This document shows, one piece after another, positions 47,660 through 56,556 of a stretch of DNA of 64,000 nt (position 1 is its first letter; every line of letters starts with the position of its first letter). The DNA comes from Allorhizobium ampelinum S4 (GTDB taxonomy: Bacteria > Pseudomonadota > Alphaproteobacteria > Rhizobiales > Rhizobiaceae): positions 2,979,001 to 3,043,000 of the forward strand of contig NC_011989.1 in NCBI RefSeq assembly GCF_000016285.1, read 5' to 3'. The notes under the pieces are model-generated. The model had not been told where the DNA came from. It did not search any database and saw only the letters and a program-made list of their open reading frames with translations. The position numbers and the translations under genes are program-made.

Positions 47660-48025
47660 ATGGCACAAGTCACGGTCACCATCGATGGAAAAGCCTATCG
47701 CATGGCCTGCGAGGAAGGGCAGGAAAACCACCTGACCGATCTGGCCAGCCAGTTCGACCGTTATGTCAGCCATCTCAAAAGCCAGTTTGGCGAAATCGGC
47801 GACCTGCGCGTCACCGTGATGGCGGGCATCATGGTGATGGACGAATTGTCCGAGTTGAAACGCCGGATTGCCGCCGCCGAAGCCACCTCCGCTGGCGCCA
47901 TTGGCCGCGAAGACGACATCCTCGCCGCCATCATGGAATTGACGGAACGCCTCAACGGCCTGACCCGCAAACTGACCGAAAAGCCACAGGCTGCGGCCAG
48001 CCCGACGGAAAACCAGCACCACTGA
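47660..48025 (+). CDS. zapA: Cell division protein ZapA
   Basis: 121 aa. VTVTIDGKAYRMACEEGQENHLTDLASQFD is the conserved ZapA domain, and a coiled-coil tail (ELSELKRRIAAAEA) follows. Stabilises FtsZ bundles at midcell. Followed by the 6S RNA, as in many proteobacteria. Confidence 0.93.
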   Translation: MAQVTVTIDGKAYRMACEEGQENHLTDLASQFDRYVSHLKSQFGEIGDLRVTVMAGIMVMDELSELKRRIAAAEATSAGAIGREDDILAAIMELTERLNGLTRKLTEKPQAAASPTENQHH

Positions 48026-48370
48026 AATAAACATGGCTGCAACCGCCAGCACCACTGGCGCAAGGGCCGGAAAGCGCCTATATCTGTCATGCGGTCTGCG
48101 CCTCTCGACAGGAACACACAATCCCTGGGGCCATACCCGATCTTGAGGGAGCTGTCCCTGTTCGGACCCGTGGGTTCGGACATACGGCGCCCACCTACTT
48201 TGTAGGCTCCCAGGATCGCAAAAATCCATCGGTTGCGTGGACCGCACTTTTCCCTTCTATCAGTTTCAGACGGTTTTGGCGCAGCTACCGCTTCGTTCAA
48301 AGCGGCTTGCTTTCAAAGCGGCGGTTGCGGCACAATGCACGGTATTGCTGCATAATTCCCGGAAACAGCC
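48026..48370. other. Intergenic region containing 6S RNA, 345 nt
   Basis: Between zapA and the PaiB-like gene; the middle is occupied by the 6S RNA. The last 110 nt before 48371 should include the promoter of the next gene; nothing else is seen. Confidence 0.6.
48088..48255 (+). ncRNA. ssrS: 6S RNA
   Basis: Located directly after zapA, the usual place. The closing stem TGCGGTC (48090-48096) pairs with GACCGCA (48240-48246), leaving about 140 nt between, the size of 6S RNA. Inner arms are largely complementary with a wide central bulge (CTGTCCCTGTTCGGACC region), and a T-rich stretch follows the 3' side. 6S RNA mimics an open promoter and binds housekeeping RNA polymerase. Ends are approximate; no covariance search was possible. 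Confidence 0.75.
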
Positions 48371-49009
48371 ATGTACCAACCACCTCATTTTCGCCAGACC
48401 GACCACGAAGCGCTTTGCCAGTTCATCATGGCACAGCCGTTTGGCCTGCTGATCTCCTCTGGAAGCGGCGGATTGATCGCCAATCCCCTGCCCTTCTTCC
48501 TCTTGCGCGGTAACGACACGCAGCCGGACCGGCTGCTGGCGCATATGGCGCGGGCCAATCCGCAATGGCAGGCCATCGATGCGGGAGACGAGGTTCTCGT
48601 CGCCTTCATGGGCTCTGACCATTACATCTCCCCCAATTGGTATCCCAGCAAACAGGAAACCGGCAAAGTCGTGCCAACCTGGAATTACCAGACCGTGCAG
48701 GTCAGAGGCATGGCAAAAGCACATCAGGACCCAGCCTGGCTGCTGGCGCAGGTCCGCCTGCTGACCGATCAGATGGAAGCCTCCGGTCCTCGCCCCTGGG
48801 CCGTCGATGATGCACCTGACAATTTCGTCGCAGCCCAGATGCGCGGCATCGTTGGGGTCGAAGTGCAGATTTCTCATCTCGAGGGCAAGCTGAAGGCCAG
48901 CCAGAACCGGACAGACATCGACCGGCAAGGCGTGCTGGATGGACTTGGCGGGCAAGCAACACCCCAGGCCAACGCCATGGCCGCGCTGATGCGACGTGCC
49001 AAGAGCTGA
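48371..49009 (+). CDS. FMN-binding negative transcriptional regulator (PaiB family)
   Basis: 212 aa. YQPPHFRQTDHEALCQFIMAQPFGLLIS, LLAHMARANPQWQAIDAGDEVLVAFMGSDHYISPNWYPSKQETGKVVPTWNYQTVQVRG and GIVGVEVQISHLEGKLKASQNR are hallmark PaiB phrases. In Bacillus PaiB influences protease and sporulation genes; in proteobacteria the target is unknown and a flavin-binding oxidase role is possible. Confidence 0.92.
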   Translation: MYQPPHFRQTDHEALCQFIMAQPFGLLISSGSGGLIANPLPFFLLRGNDTQPDRLLAHMARANPQWQAIDAGDEVLVAFMGSDHYISPNWYPSKQETGKVVPTWNYQTVQVRGMAKAHQDPAWLLAQVRLLTDQMEASGPRPWAVDDAPDNFVAAQMRGIVGVEVQISHLEGKLKASQNRTDIDRQGVLDGLGGQATPQANAMAALMRRAKS

Positions 49010-49102
49010 GCCAAAAAGGGAATAACGTGGTTTGAGACCCTAGAGCAGCTTGGTTGAATCTGAACCTCACTGGTCCAAGACTTTAAGCGAAAGAAATATC
49101 GA

Positions 49103-49138
49103 GGCAGCTTCCATCCTGTCGAAACGATAGAAGCTGCC
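49103..49138. terminator. Hairpin between the convergent PaiB-like and chemoreceptor genes
   Basis: GGCAGCTTC (49103-49111) / GAAGCTGCC (49130-49138), a 9-bp perfect stem with an 18-nt loop, 9 nt before the end of the - strand chemoreceptor gene. No long T run, so termination is likely but not certain. Confidence 0.5.
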
Positions 49139-49146
49139 GCTACTGC

Positions 49147-51189
49147 TTAAAACTCTTCCCAATTGTTGCCGCCGGAGGCGCTGGAGGCCGCAGCGGCAGA
49201 TGAGCCACCAGTGAAGGCGCTGGCCAGCTTGCCCATCATCGAGCGCGCCGGAGAACCGACAGGGCGGGAGCTGGGCTGGGCAGGTTTGATGCGCGATGCG
49301 GCCAAAGGCTTGGCGGCAGGCGCCCGTGACGCAGGGGCTGGCTGATGGTTTGGCGCCCAGGATGCGGCCTCACCCGGCACCTTGAACTCGGCAATCAGGC
49401 TGACCAATGTGGTGGCGCTTTCGGCGAGCTTGTGGGTGACGGCGGTGGTTTCTTCCACCATGGCGGCGTTTTTCTGGGTGAACTGGTCCATATGGTTGAC
49501 GGAGGTGTTGATCTCCTGCAAGCCGGTGCTCTGTTCGCGCGAAGACGTCGCAATCTCGGCAATCAGGCCATTGATCATCGATACCTGTTGGGAAATCGCT
49601 CCAAGCGCATCGCCGGTTTCGCGCACCAGCCTGACGCCACCAGCCACTTCCGTCCCCGACTTGCTGATCAACGCCTTGATATCCTTGGCGGCATTGGCGG
49701 AGCGCTGCGCCAGTTCGCGCACTTCCTGAGCAACCACGGCAAAGCCCTTGCCCGCCTCTCCGGCCCGTGCTGCTTCGACACCGGCATTGAGCGCGAGAAG
49801 ATTGGTCTGGAAAGCGATTTCATCGATGACATTGATGATCTTGGAAATCTCGCTCGAGGCCTGTTCGATCCGGCCCATGGCCGACACCGCATCCGCCACC
49901 ACCTTGGACGAGCCTTCTGTGCTGACCTGAGCATCGGAGGCGAGAGCCGCGGCCTGTTGAGCACGGTCGGCGGCGCTGCGCACTGTGCCGGTGACCTGTT
50001 CCAGCGCTGCCGAGGTCTCTTCCAGAGAGGCTGCCTGCTGCTCGGTGCGGCTGGCCAGCGCGCCTGCGGCGCTGCGCATTTCATTACCGCTGGCCTCGAC
50101 CGACATCGCCTCGTTGCGCAAACGGGCGAAGGCCAGGCTGAGATTGTTGACCGAATTGTTGAAATCGACCCGGAGCGGTTCAAGTTCAGGAATAAACGAC
50201 TGGTCGATCCGCGTCGTCAGGTCGCCACTGCTCAGGCGGTTCATGGCAACCGCCAGCATATCGGCACAGTTTCGGATATTGGCGGCATCCGCATCCTTCT
50301 CAGCCTCACGCTCGGCCCGTTCCCGGTCGTTGCGCGCCCGCGTTTCGTTTGCGTCCTGTTCCAGTTGCAGCTTCTTAAGCGCATCTTCGCGGAAAACTTC
50401 CAGCGCCCGGGCCAGAGCACCGATCTCGTTGCGCAAGCTCTGATGGGGAACTTCAACATCGGTCCGGCCATCGGCAAGACTGGAGGCCGCCGCTGTCAGT
50501 TCCGGAATCGGGCGCATGGTCTTGCGGGTGATGAACACCATCAGCAGGAGGGAAACCAGCAAGGCGATACCCGCCGTAATCGCCACGGCTTGCGCCATCT
50601 GATCGCTGATACCGGCAATTTCGGCAACACGCACACCGGCGTAGAGAATGCCGATCACAGAACCGGAAGAATTGATGATCGGCTTGTAGATTGTATAGTA
50701 ATCCGTGCCGAGAATGGCGGCCTGACCACGATACGTCTCACCCTTGACGAGGGCCGAATAGACGGCACCCGTTGGATCGAGCGGCGTGCCGACGGCGCGC
50801 TGGCCATCCGGCTTGATGATATTGGTTGTGCGGCGAATATAACCCTTGGTCGCTTCATCCAGGGTAAACAGCGTCGCCGTCTGGCCCGTCATCCGGCCAA
50901 TGGAATCGATCGTGTCATGATTGGCAAATTGCGCCGGCAGCGTCTGCGCCGAAATGCGTTCAACATTGCCATCCCGACCCCAGCTGACCTTCACACCAGG
51001 CACATCGCGCTCCAGCAACGTGGCCGCGACCCGCAGGCTGCTGTTCTGGCTGTCGATGGCCTGCTGCGTCACGCGCTCATGAACCTGCCGCGAAATCGTC
51101 CAGGCAACAGCGCCCAGAGATACAACCAATATCAGGGTCGTCACCACAGTGATCGTCCCGACCAGCCCGAAACGGGATAGAAATTTCAT
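49147..51189 (-). CDS. Methyl-accepting chemotaxis protein with a C-terminal CheR/CheB tether
   Basis: 680 aa. TM1 ([25 protein letters not shown]), a periplasmic single-Cache-like sensor (about residues 35-200), TM2 ([19 protein letters not shown]), HAMP, a second HAMP-like linker, then the signalling hairpin with [54 protein letters not shown]. The last five residues, NWEEF, resemble the NWETF docking site for CheR and CheB, so this is probably a high-abundance-type receptor. The ligand is unknown. ATG 51189 has GAGGG 9 nt upstream. Confidence 0.95.
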   Translation of the reverse strand: MKFLSRFGLVGTITVVTTLILVVSLGAVAWTISRQVHERVTQQAIDSQNSSLRVAATLLERDVPGVKVSWGRDGNVERISAQTLPAQFANHDTIDSIGRMTGQTATLFTLDEATKGYIRRTTNIIKPDGQRAVGTPLDPTGAVYSALVKGETYRGQAAILGTDYYTIYKPIINSSGSVIGILYAGVRVAEIAGISDQMAQAVAITAGIALLVSLLLMVFITRKTMRPIPELTAAASSLADGRTDVEVPHQSLRNEIGALARALEVFREDALKKLQLEQDANETRARNDRERAEREAEKDADAANIRNCADMLAVAMNRLSSGDLTTRIDQSFIPELEPLRVDFNNSVNNLSLAFARLRNEAMSVEASGNEMRSAAGALASRTEQQAASLEETSAALEQVTGTVRSAADRAQQAAALASDAQVSTEGSSKVVADAVSAMGRIEQASSEISKIINVIDEIAFQTNLLALNAGVEAARAGEAGKGFAVVAQEVRELAQRSANAAKDIKALISKSGTEVAGGVRLVRETGDALGAISQQVSMINGLIAEIATSSREQSTGLQEINTSVNHMDQFTQKNAAMVEETTAVTHKLAESATTLVSLIAEFKVPGEAASWAPNHQPAPASRAPAAKPLAASRIKPAQPSSRPVGSPARSMMGKLASAFTGGSSAAAASSASGGNNWEEF

Positions 51190-51500
51190 TGCCAAACCCT
51201 CAAATATTTATGGCCCCTTGAGCCTAAAATATTTGACGAGTGTTAAGGCAAGATTGTCACAAACCTTTCTCCAGCCCTTCACCGCCAAGGCCTCTACGTC
51301 CCATTCCAAGGGAAATAGCACCAATGCGGGACGCTTGCAGCGCGCATCTATCGGCACAAAAGTGCAATTCTTTGATTATACAACAACATAAATACAAAAC
51401 TAAATTACTTATAACTAAAACACAAATTGTTCCATCGTGACCTGCTCTTGCAAAACAAAGAGCGATTATGGTTAAACAACTGCCAACAAAGAGAGAACAC
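51190..51500. promoter_or_regulatory. AT-rich divergent region before the chemoreceptor and 5-FCL genes
   Basis: 311 nt. A 10-bp inverted repeat TCAAATATTT (51200-51209) / AAATATTTGA (51227-51236) lies just upstream of the chemoreceptor ribosome-binding site and may be an operator or leader hairpin. The rest is AT-rich promoter-like sequence with no gene. Confidence 0.45.
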
Positions 51501-52079
51501 ATGCCCTTGGACAGTACAAAAAACCATTTGCGCCAACAAAGCCTTGCCCGTCGGGACGCTATTCCTGCTCACATTCGCGCCGATCATTCGGCCGCAATTG
51601 CCCATCACGGCGCCAGCGCCATCGAGATTGCCCCAAGCGCCATGATTTCCGGCTTCCTGCCGATCCGCTCCGAAGTAGACACGCAACCGTTAATGGAGAT
51701 GTTGCGCCAGCGCGGTGCCGATCTCTGCCTGCCCGTGGTTCTGGACCGCCAGACCATCTGCTTCCGGCAATGGCACAGCCAGGAACCGCTGATCGATACC
51801 GGTTTTGGCACACGCGGTCCCGGCCCCGATGCGCCGGTGGTCGATCCACAGGTCCTGCTGATTCCGCTGGCCGCCTTCGACCGGCATGGCAACCGGATCG
51901 GCTATGGAGCAGGCCATTACGACCGGGCGATTGCCCGTTTGCATCAGAAAGGCCTTGATCCGCTTCTGATCGGCATTGCATTTGACTGTCAGGAAGTGGC
52001 AGATGTGCCTTTCGAACCCCATGACGTCGCTTTGCATGCCATTTTGACGGAAAGTGGATACAAGAACTTCAAGACCTGA
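51501..52079 (+). CDS. 5-formyltetrahydrofolate cyclo-ligase
   Basis: 192 aa from ATG 51501 (an ATG at 51468 is also in frame). RQQSLARRDAIPAH at the N-terminus, ISGFLPIRSEVDTQPLMEML, and the C-terminal VDPQVLLIPLAAFDRHGNRIGYGAGHYDRAIARL with the nucleotide-binding GYGAGHYDR. Converts 5-formyl-THF to 5,10-methenyl-THF using ATP. In many bacteria this gene sits near zapA and 6S RNA; here a PaiB-like gene and a chemoreceptor separate them. Confidence 0.92.
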   Translation: MPLDSTKNHLRQQSLARRDAIPAHIRADHSAAIAHHGASAIEIAPSAMISGFLPIRSEVDTQPLMEMLRQRGADLCLPVVLDRQTICFRQWHSQEPLIDTGFGTRGPGPDAPVVDPQVLLIPLAAFDRHGNRIGYGAGHYDRAIARLHQKGLDPLLIGIAFDCQEVADVPFEPHDVALHAILTESGYKNFKT

Positions 52080-52092
52080 CTGGATTTAAGGA

Positions 52093-52917
52093 ATGCGGCT
52101 GCTTTTTCTGGGCGACATGGTTGGCAAGACAGGCCGCACGGCGGTTTGGGAAAAGCTGCCCGGCCTGGTCTCCGACCTGAAACTGGATTTCGTCATCGTC
52201 AATGGCGAAAATGCCGCTGGCGGCTTCGGGATTACCGAGGATATTTTCCTCGAAACCATCAATGCCGGCGCCGATGTCGTCACCACGGGCAACCACGTCT
52301 GGGACCAGAAGGAAGCGATCACCTTTTCAGGCCGCCACGACCAGTTCCTGCGCCCGGCCAATTATCCGGCGGGGACACCCGGCAAAGGGTCGGGTCTCTA
52401 TTATGCCCGCAACGGTGCGCGCGTGCTGGTCGCCAATATCATGGGCCGGGTCTTCATGCATCCAGAGCTGGACGATCCGTTCAAATCGGCGGAAACCATT
52501 CTGGCCGCCTGCCCCCTGAAGGAACAGGCCGACGCCATCATCTTCGATTTTCATGCCGAGGCCACCAGCGAAAAGCAGTGTTTCGGCCATTTCGTCGATG
52601 GCCGCGCCAGTTTCGTGGTCGGCACCCACACCCATGTGCCAACCGCCGACCATCAGATTCTCAATGGCGGCACCGCCTATATGTCGGATGCGGGCATGTG
52701 CGGCGACTATGATTCGTCGCTCGGCATGGAAAAGGAAGAGCCGCTCAACCGTTTCATTTCGAAAATGCCCAAGGGCCGGTTCGAAGCCGCCCACGGCCCG
52801 GCGACGATCTGCGGCGTCGGCGTCGAGATTTCCGACAGTACAGGCCTTGCCGAAAAGATCGCCCCTTTGCGCATCGGCCCGCGCCTCACGGAGACCATAC
52901 CCGCTTTCTGGGCTTGA
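52093..52917 (+). CDS. YmdB-type metallophosphoesterase (TIGR00282 family)
   Basis: 274 aa. The metal motifs are RLLFLGDMVGKTGR, IVNGENAAGGFGI, TTGNHVWDQKEA, IIFDFHAEATSEK and VGTHTHVPTADHQIL. Bacillus YmdB is a cyclic-nucleotide phosphodiesterase affecting biofilm; activity here is inferred from family only. Starts 13 nt after the 5-FCL stop, so co-transcribed. Confidence 0.93.
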   Translation: MRLLFLGDMVGKTGRTAVWEKLPGLVSDLKLDFVIVNGENAAGGFGITEDIFLETINAGADVVTTGNHVWDQKEAITFSGRHDQFLRPANYPAGTPGKGSGLYYARNGARVLVANIMGRVFMHPELDDPFKSAETILAACPLKEQADAIIFDFHAEATSEKQCFGHFVDGRASFVVGTHTHVPTADHQILNGGTAYMSDAGMCGDYDSSLGMEKEEPLNRFISKMPKGRFEAAHGPATICGVGVEISDSTGLAEKIAPLRIGPRLTETIPAFWA

Positions 52918-53036
52918 AGCCTTCGGCTTCATATCCTGATTGCGCCGGGCAACAGCCCGATCAATCTTGCCTCTTGCCGAGACCGGTGTAAGGTCCCGCG
53001 CAACACCGTAACGACAGTCAACACGGGAAACTCACC

Positions 53037-54239
53037 ATGCCTGCTTTCAAGACACTTGACGATCTCACCGATATCGCCGGCAAGCGCGTACTGTTGCGCG
53101 TCGACCTGAACGTGCCCGTCTCCGGCGGCAAGGTGACGGATGCGACCCGCATCGAGCGCGTCGCCCCGACCATCAAGGAACTGTCGGCCAAGGGCGCCAA
53201 GGTTATCCTGCTGGCCCATTTCGGTCGTCCCAAGGGCGAGCCGGTTGCCGATATGTCGCTGTCCCAGATCATTTCCGCCGTCGAGGAAGTGCTGGACCAG
53301 GCGGTCGCGTTTGGCGAAGACTGCGTTGGAGAGCCGGCCGAAAGGGCCGTTGCCGCCCTGAACAATGGCGATATCCTGCTTCTGGAAAATACCCGCTTCC
53401 ACAAGGGCGAGGAAAAGAACGATGCCGACTTTACCGCAGAACTCGCCAAGAACGGCGACATCTATGTCAATGATGCCTTTTCCGCTGCCCACCGCGCCCA
53501 CGCCTCCACGGAAGGGCTCGCCCATATTCTGCCTGCCTATGCAGGACGCACCATGCAGGCCGAGTTGGAAGCGCTGGAAAAGGGCCTCGGCAAGCCGACC
53601 CATCCGGTGGTCGCCATTGTCGGCGGCGCCAAGGTTTCCTCCAAGATCGACCTGCTGATGAACCTGGTCAAGAAGGTCGATGCGCTTGTCATTGGCGGTG
53701 GCATGGCCAATACATTCATCGCCGCCCAGGGGATCGATGTCGGAAAATCGCTGTGCGAACACGATCTGGCTGCGACCGCCAAGCAGATCATGATCGAAGC
53801 GGAAACGGCTGGCTGCACCATCGTGCTGCCGGTCGACGGCGTCGTCGCTCGCGAGTTCAAGGCCAATGCCGCCAATGAGACCGTCAGCGTCTCAGCCATT
53901 CCAGCCGACGCGATGATGCTGGATGTCGGTCCGAAATCGGTAGCGGTCGTCAATGACTGGATCACCAAGGCGGCAACGCTGGTCTGGAACGGCCCGCTCG
54001 GCGCTTTTGAAATCCCTCCCTTTGATACCGCCACCGTCTCTGCCGCAAAACATGCCGCAGAGCGCAGCAAGGCTGGCAAACTGGTGTCGGTGGCGGGCGG
54101 CGGCGACACTGTCTCGGCGCTCAATCATGCTGGCGTTGTCGATGACTTTTCCTATGTCTCGACCGCAGGCGGCGCTTTCCTGGAGTGGATGGAAGGCAAG
54201 GAACTGCCCGGTGTCGCCGTATTGACCCGTCCAGCTTAA
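53037..54239 (+). CDS. pgk: Phosphoglycerate kinase
   Basis: 400 aa two-domain kinase converting 1,3-bisphosphoglycerate and ADP to 3-phosphoglycerate and ATP. Motifs are [61 protein letters not shown], the glycine-rich WNGPLGAFE and [15 protein letters not shown]. Followed by a strong terminator and then by fba in the same direction. Confidence 0.97.
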   Translation: MPAFKTLDDLTDIAGKRVLLRVDLNVPVSGGKVTDATRIERVAPTIKELSAKGAKVILLAHFGRPKGEPVADMSLSQIISAVEEVLDQAVAFGEDCVGEPAERAVAALNNGDILLLENTRFHKGEEKNDADFTAELAKNGDIYVNDAFSAAHRAHASTEGLAHILPAYAGRTMQAELEALEKGLGKPTHPVVAIVGGAKVSSKIDLLMNLVKKVDALVIGGGMANTFIAAQGIDVGKSLCEHDLAATAKQIMIEAETAGCTIVLPVDGVVAREFKANAANETVSVSAIPADAMMLDVGPKSVAVVNDWITKAATLVWNGPLGAFEIPPFDTATVSAAKHAAERSKAGKLVSVAGGGDTVSALNHAGVVDDFSYVSTAGGAFLEWMEGKELPGVAVLTRPA

Positions 54240-54251
54240 CAACCTGCGAAA

Positions 54252-54292
54252 AAATTCAGGTGCGGCACGGAACAAATGCCGCACCTGAATTT
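54252..54292 (+). terminator. Strong hairpin terminator after pgk
   Basis: Perfect 16-bp stem AAATTCAGGTGCGGCA (54252-54267) / TGCCGCACCTGAATTT (54277-54292) with a 9-nt loop, followed by CTTTTAAAAAA. Lies 13 nt past the pgk stop. Confidence 0.85.
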
Positions 54293-54315
54293 CTTTTAAA
54301 AAAGATTGAATTTTA

Positions 54316-54342
54316 AAACGATTGAAGTGATTTCAATCGTTT
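54316..54342. promoter_or_regulatory. Palindrome upstream of fba, candidate operator
   Basis: AAACGATTGAA (54316-54326) and TTCAATCGTTT (54332-54342) form a perfect 11-bp inverted repeat around GTGAT, 82 nt before the fba start. Size and symmetry fit a LacI- or GntR-type operator; no regulator is identified. Confidence 0.5.
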
Positions 54343-54423
54343 CAATGACTTAACGCCCCATTTTCCTCCCGAACAACATCTGTTACGCGATATCTAGTGG
54401 TAACGTTTTTGGGAGCATAGGAC

Positions 54424-55449
54424 ATGAGTGAGAGACTTGAAGACATCGCCGTCAAGATGATGGCCGATGGCAAGGGCCTTCTGGCAGCGGACGAGTCCAC
54501 GTCCACCATCAAGAAGCGTTTCGACACGATTGGCCTCGAATCGACCGAAACCAGCCGCCGCGACTACCGCGAAATGCTGTTTCGCTCCGACGAGGCGATG
54601 AAAAAATACATTTCCGGCGTCATTCTTTATGAAGAGACCCTGTTTCAGAAAGCAGCCGACGGCACGCCTTTCGTTGATATCATCAAGGCCGCAGGCTCCA
54701 TCCCCGGCATCAAGGTTGATACCGGTGCCAAGCCAATGGCCGGTTTCCCCGGCGAAACCTTGACGGAAGGCCTGGACGGTCTGCGTGAGCGTCTCGCCAC
54801 CTATTACAAGGCCGGTGCCCGCTTTGCCAAATGGCGCGGCGTTATCGCCATTGCCAATGGCCTGCCAACCTGGGGCTCGATCAAGGCCAATAGCCAGGCG
54901 CTCGCCTATTACGCCGCCCTGTGCCAGGAAGCAGGCATCGTGCCGATCGTTGAGCCGGAAGTGCTGATGGATGGCGCTCCGGGCACCCACGACATTGCCA
55001 AATGCGCAGAAGTGACGGAATGGGTGCTGCGCACCGTGTTCCAGGATCTCTATGATGCCCGTGTCAATCTCGAAGGCATGATCCTGAAGCCCAACATGAT
55101 CATCGACGGCAAGAATGCCCGCAAGGCCTCCGTCGAGGAAGTCGCAGCAGCAACCGTCAAGGTGCTGAAGGCGACGGTTCCTTCCTCCGTTCCCGGCATC
55201 GCCTTCCTGTCCGGCGGCCAGAGCACAGAGGAAGCAACCGCCCATCTCTCAGCGATGAATGCCGGTTACGACATGCCCTGGACCCTGACCTATTCCTATG
55301 GCCGCGCCCTTCAGGATAGCGCTATTAAAACGTGGGGCGGACGCAGCGAAAATGTTGCCGCTGGTCAGCGTGCCTTCACCCACCGCGCCCGCATGAACAG
55401 CCTGGCCGCGACTGGCACCTGGAAACAGGACCTGGAAAAGGCCGCTTGA
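54424..55449 (+). CDS. Fructose-bisphosphate aldolase, class I
   Basis: 341 aa Schiff-base aldolase splitting fructose-1,6-bisphosphate. The N-terminus has KGLLAADESTSTIKKRFDTIG. FAKWRGVIAIANGLPTWGSI follows, with IVEPEVLMDGAPGTHDI and GMILKPNMIID, the last holding the expected Schiff-base lysine. FLSGGQSTEEATAHLSAMN and WTLTYSYGRALQDSAIKTWGG complete the family pattern. Flanked by terminators; probably has its own promoter near the upstream palindrome. Confidence 0.95.
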   Translation: MSERLEDIAVKMMADGKGLLAADESTSTIKKRFDTIGLESTETSRRDYREMLFRSDEAMKKYISGVILYEETLFQKAADGTPFVDIIKAAGSIPGIKVDTGAKPMAGFPGETLTEGLDGLRERLATYYKAGARFAKWRGVIAIANGLPTWGSIKANSQALAYYAALCQEAGIVPIVEPEVLMDGAPGTHDIAKCAEVTEWVLRTVFQDLYDARVNLEGMILKPNMIIDGKNARKASVEEVAAATVKVLKATVPSSVPGIAFLSGGQSTEEATAHLSAMNAGYDMPWTLTYSYGRALQDSAIKTWGGRSENVAAGQRAFTHRARMNSLAATGTWKQDLEKAA

Positions 55450-55484
55450 GGTCAAGCATCGAACGCATTTGATCCTGCATCTTG

Positions 55485-55513
55485 AAGCCCCGCCGCACCC
55501 GGCGGGGCTTTTT
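55485..55513 (+). terminator. Rho-independent terminator after fba
   Basis: AAGCCCCGCC / GGCGGGGCTT 10-bp stem with loop GCACCC, followed by a T run. 35 nt past the fba stop. Confidence 0.88.
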
Positions 55514-55609
55514 CTTGTCACCCTGACAGGATTTCATCTTCATTTCGGCGACGCCACTGCTATCGAGATCACGGTTGTTCATTACGTATCACCTACAAGG
55601 AGGCCAGCC

Positions 55610-56527
55610 ATGATCTCCATTCCTTTCATCACGCTTGACGTCTTTACCGTTGAGCGGTTTCGCGGCAATCCTCTGGCGGTCATTCTCGATGGGCGCGGGC
55701 TGTCGGATGCGACGATGCAGGCCATTGCCGCCGAATTCGGCTATTCTGAAACCACCTTCGTCCTGCCTCCGGCAGACGCGGCCAATACCGCGCAGGTGCG
55801 AATTTTCACTCCTGTCATGGAAATACCTTTTGCCGGTCATCCCAATGTTGGCACAGCCATCGCCCTTGCCGGACAATCAACCTTGTTCGGCCAATCCCTT
55901 GGCGACGATCTGCGCTTTGAGGAAAAAGCTGGCCTCGTCGCCGTTCAGCTGAGCCGCGATGACAATGGTCTAGTGAACGCCCGCATCCGTGCGCCCCAGC
56001 CTCTTTTCGTCAGCGGCCCGGTGGCAACAGCCGATCTGGCCGCCGCCATGTACTTGGCTGAGAGTGACATTCAAACCGCAAACCATGCGCCAGCCTTTAT
56101 TTCCGTCGGATTGACGTTCATCGCAGCGGAGTTGACCGATCTCGCCGCCCTTGGCCGCAGCAAGCCTGATCTTGCCGCTCTCGCCCGTCTGGTCGAAATC
56201 CATGCCGACCAGGAAACGGATGGCGCAACCTTCCTCTAGTGCCGAATGTCGGAAAACCATATCCGCGCCCGGATGTTTTCGCCTTTCGACAATGTTGCGG
56301 AAGATCCGGCGACCGGCAGCGCCTCAGCGGCACTTGCCGCCTATCTGGCGCAGCAGGCACCGGAAGCGGATCTTGACCAGACGCTGGTCATCGAACAGGG
56401 TGTTGAAATGGGTCGCCGCAGCTTGATAACAGTCACCGTCCAGAAAGCGGGCGGCAACGTCATCCGAACCGAGATTTCAGGACACGCTGTCACCGTCATG
56501 CAAGGCACGCTCAGCATCGACAGTTGA
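55610..56527 (+). pseudogene. PhzF-family isomerase gene interrupted by an in-frame TAG
   Basis: From ATG 55610 (strong AAGGAGG) the frame reads ISIPFITLDVFTVERFRGNPLAV, SETTFVLPP, IFTPVMEIPFAGHPNVGTAIAL, all PhzF. It stops at TAG 56237-56239 just after ETDGATFL. The same frame then continues with CRMSENHIRARMFSPFDNVAEDPATGSASAALAAYL and ends at 56527, which is the rest of the PhzF fold. One base change (for example TAC or TAT to TAG) explains it. Without the stop the protein would be 305 aa, the normal family length. It is therefore probably a recent nonsense mutation or a sequencing error. PhzF proteins are isomerase-like enzymes of mixed function. Confidence 0.85.
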
Positions 56528-56556
56528 TCCACGCCATACAGAACGGAAAACCAGCA

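Noticed and set aside
49345..51180. 611-codon open frame opposite the chemoreceptor
   Set aside because: Antisense shadow of a well-supported MCP; no domain and no plausible start site.
56237..56239. TAG in phzF as pyrrolysine or programmed readthrough
   Set aside because: No pyrrolysine system is known in this group of bacteria and no stop-codon readthrough structure is seen; nonsense mutation is simpler.
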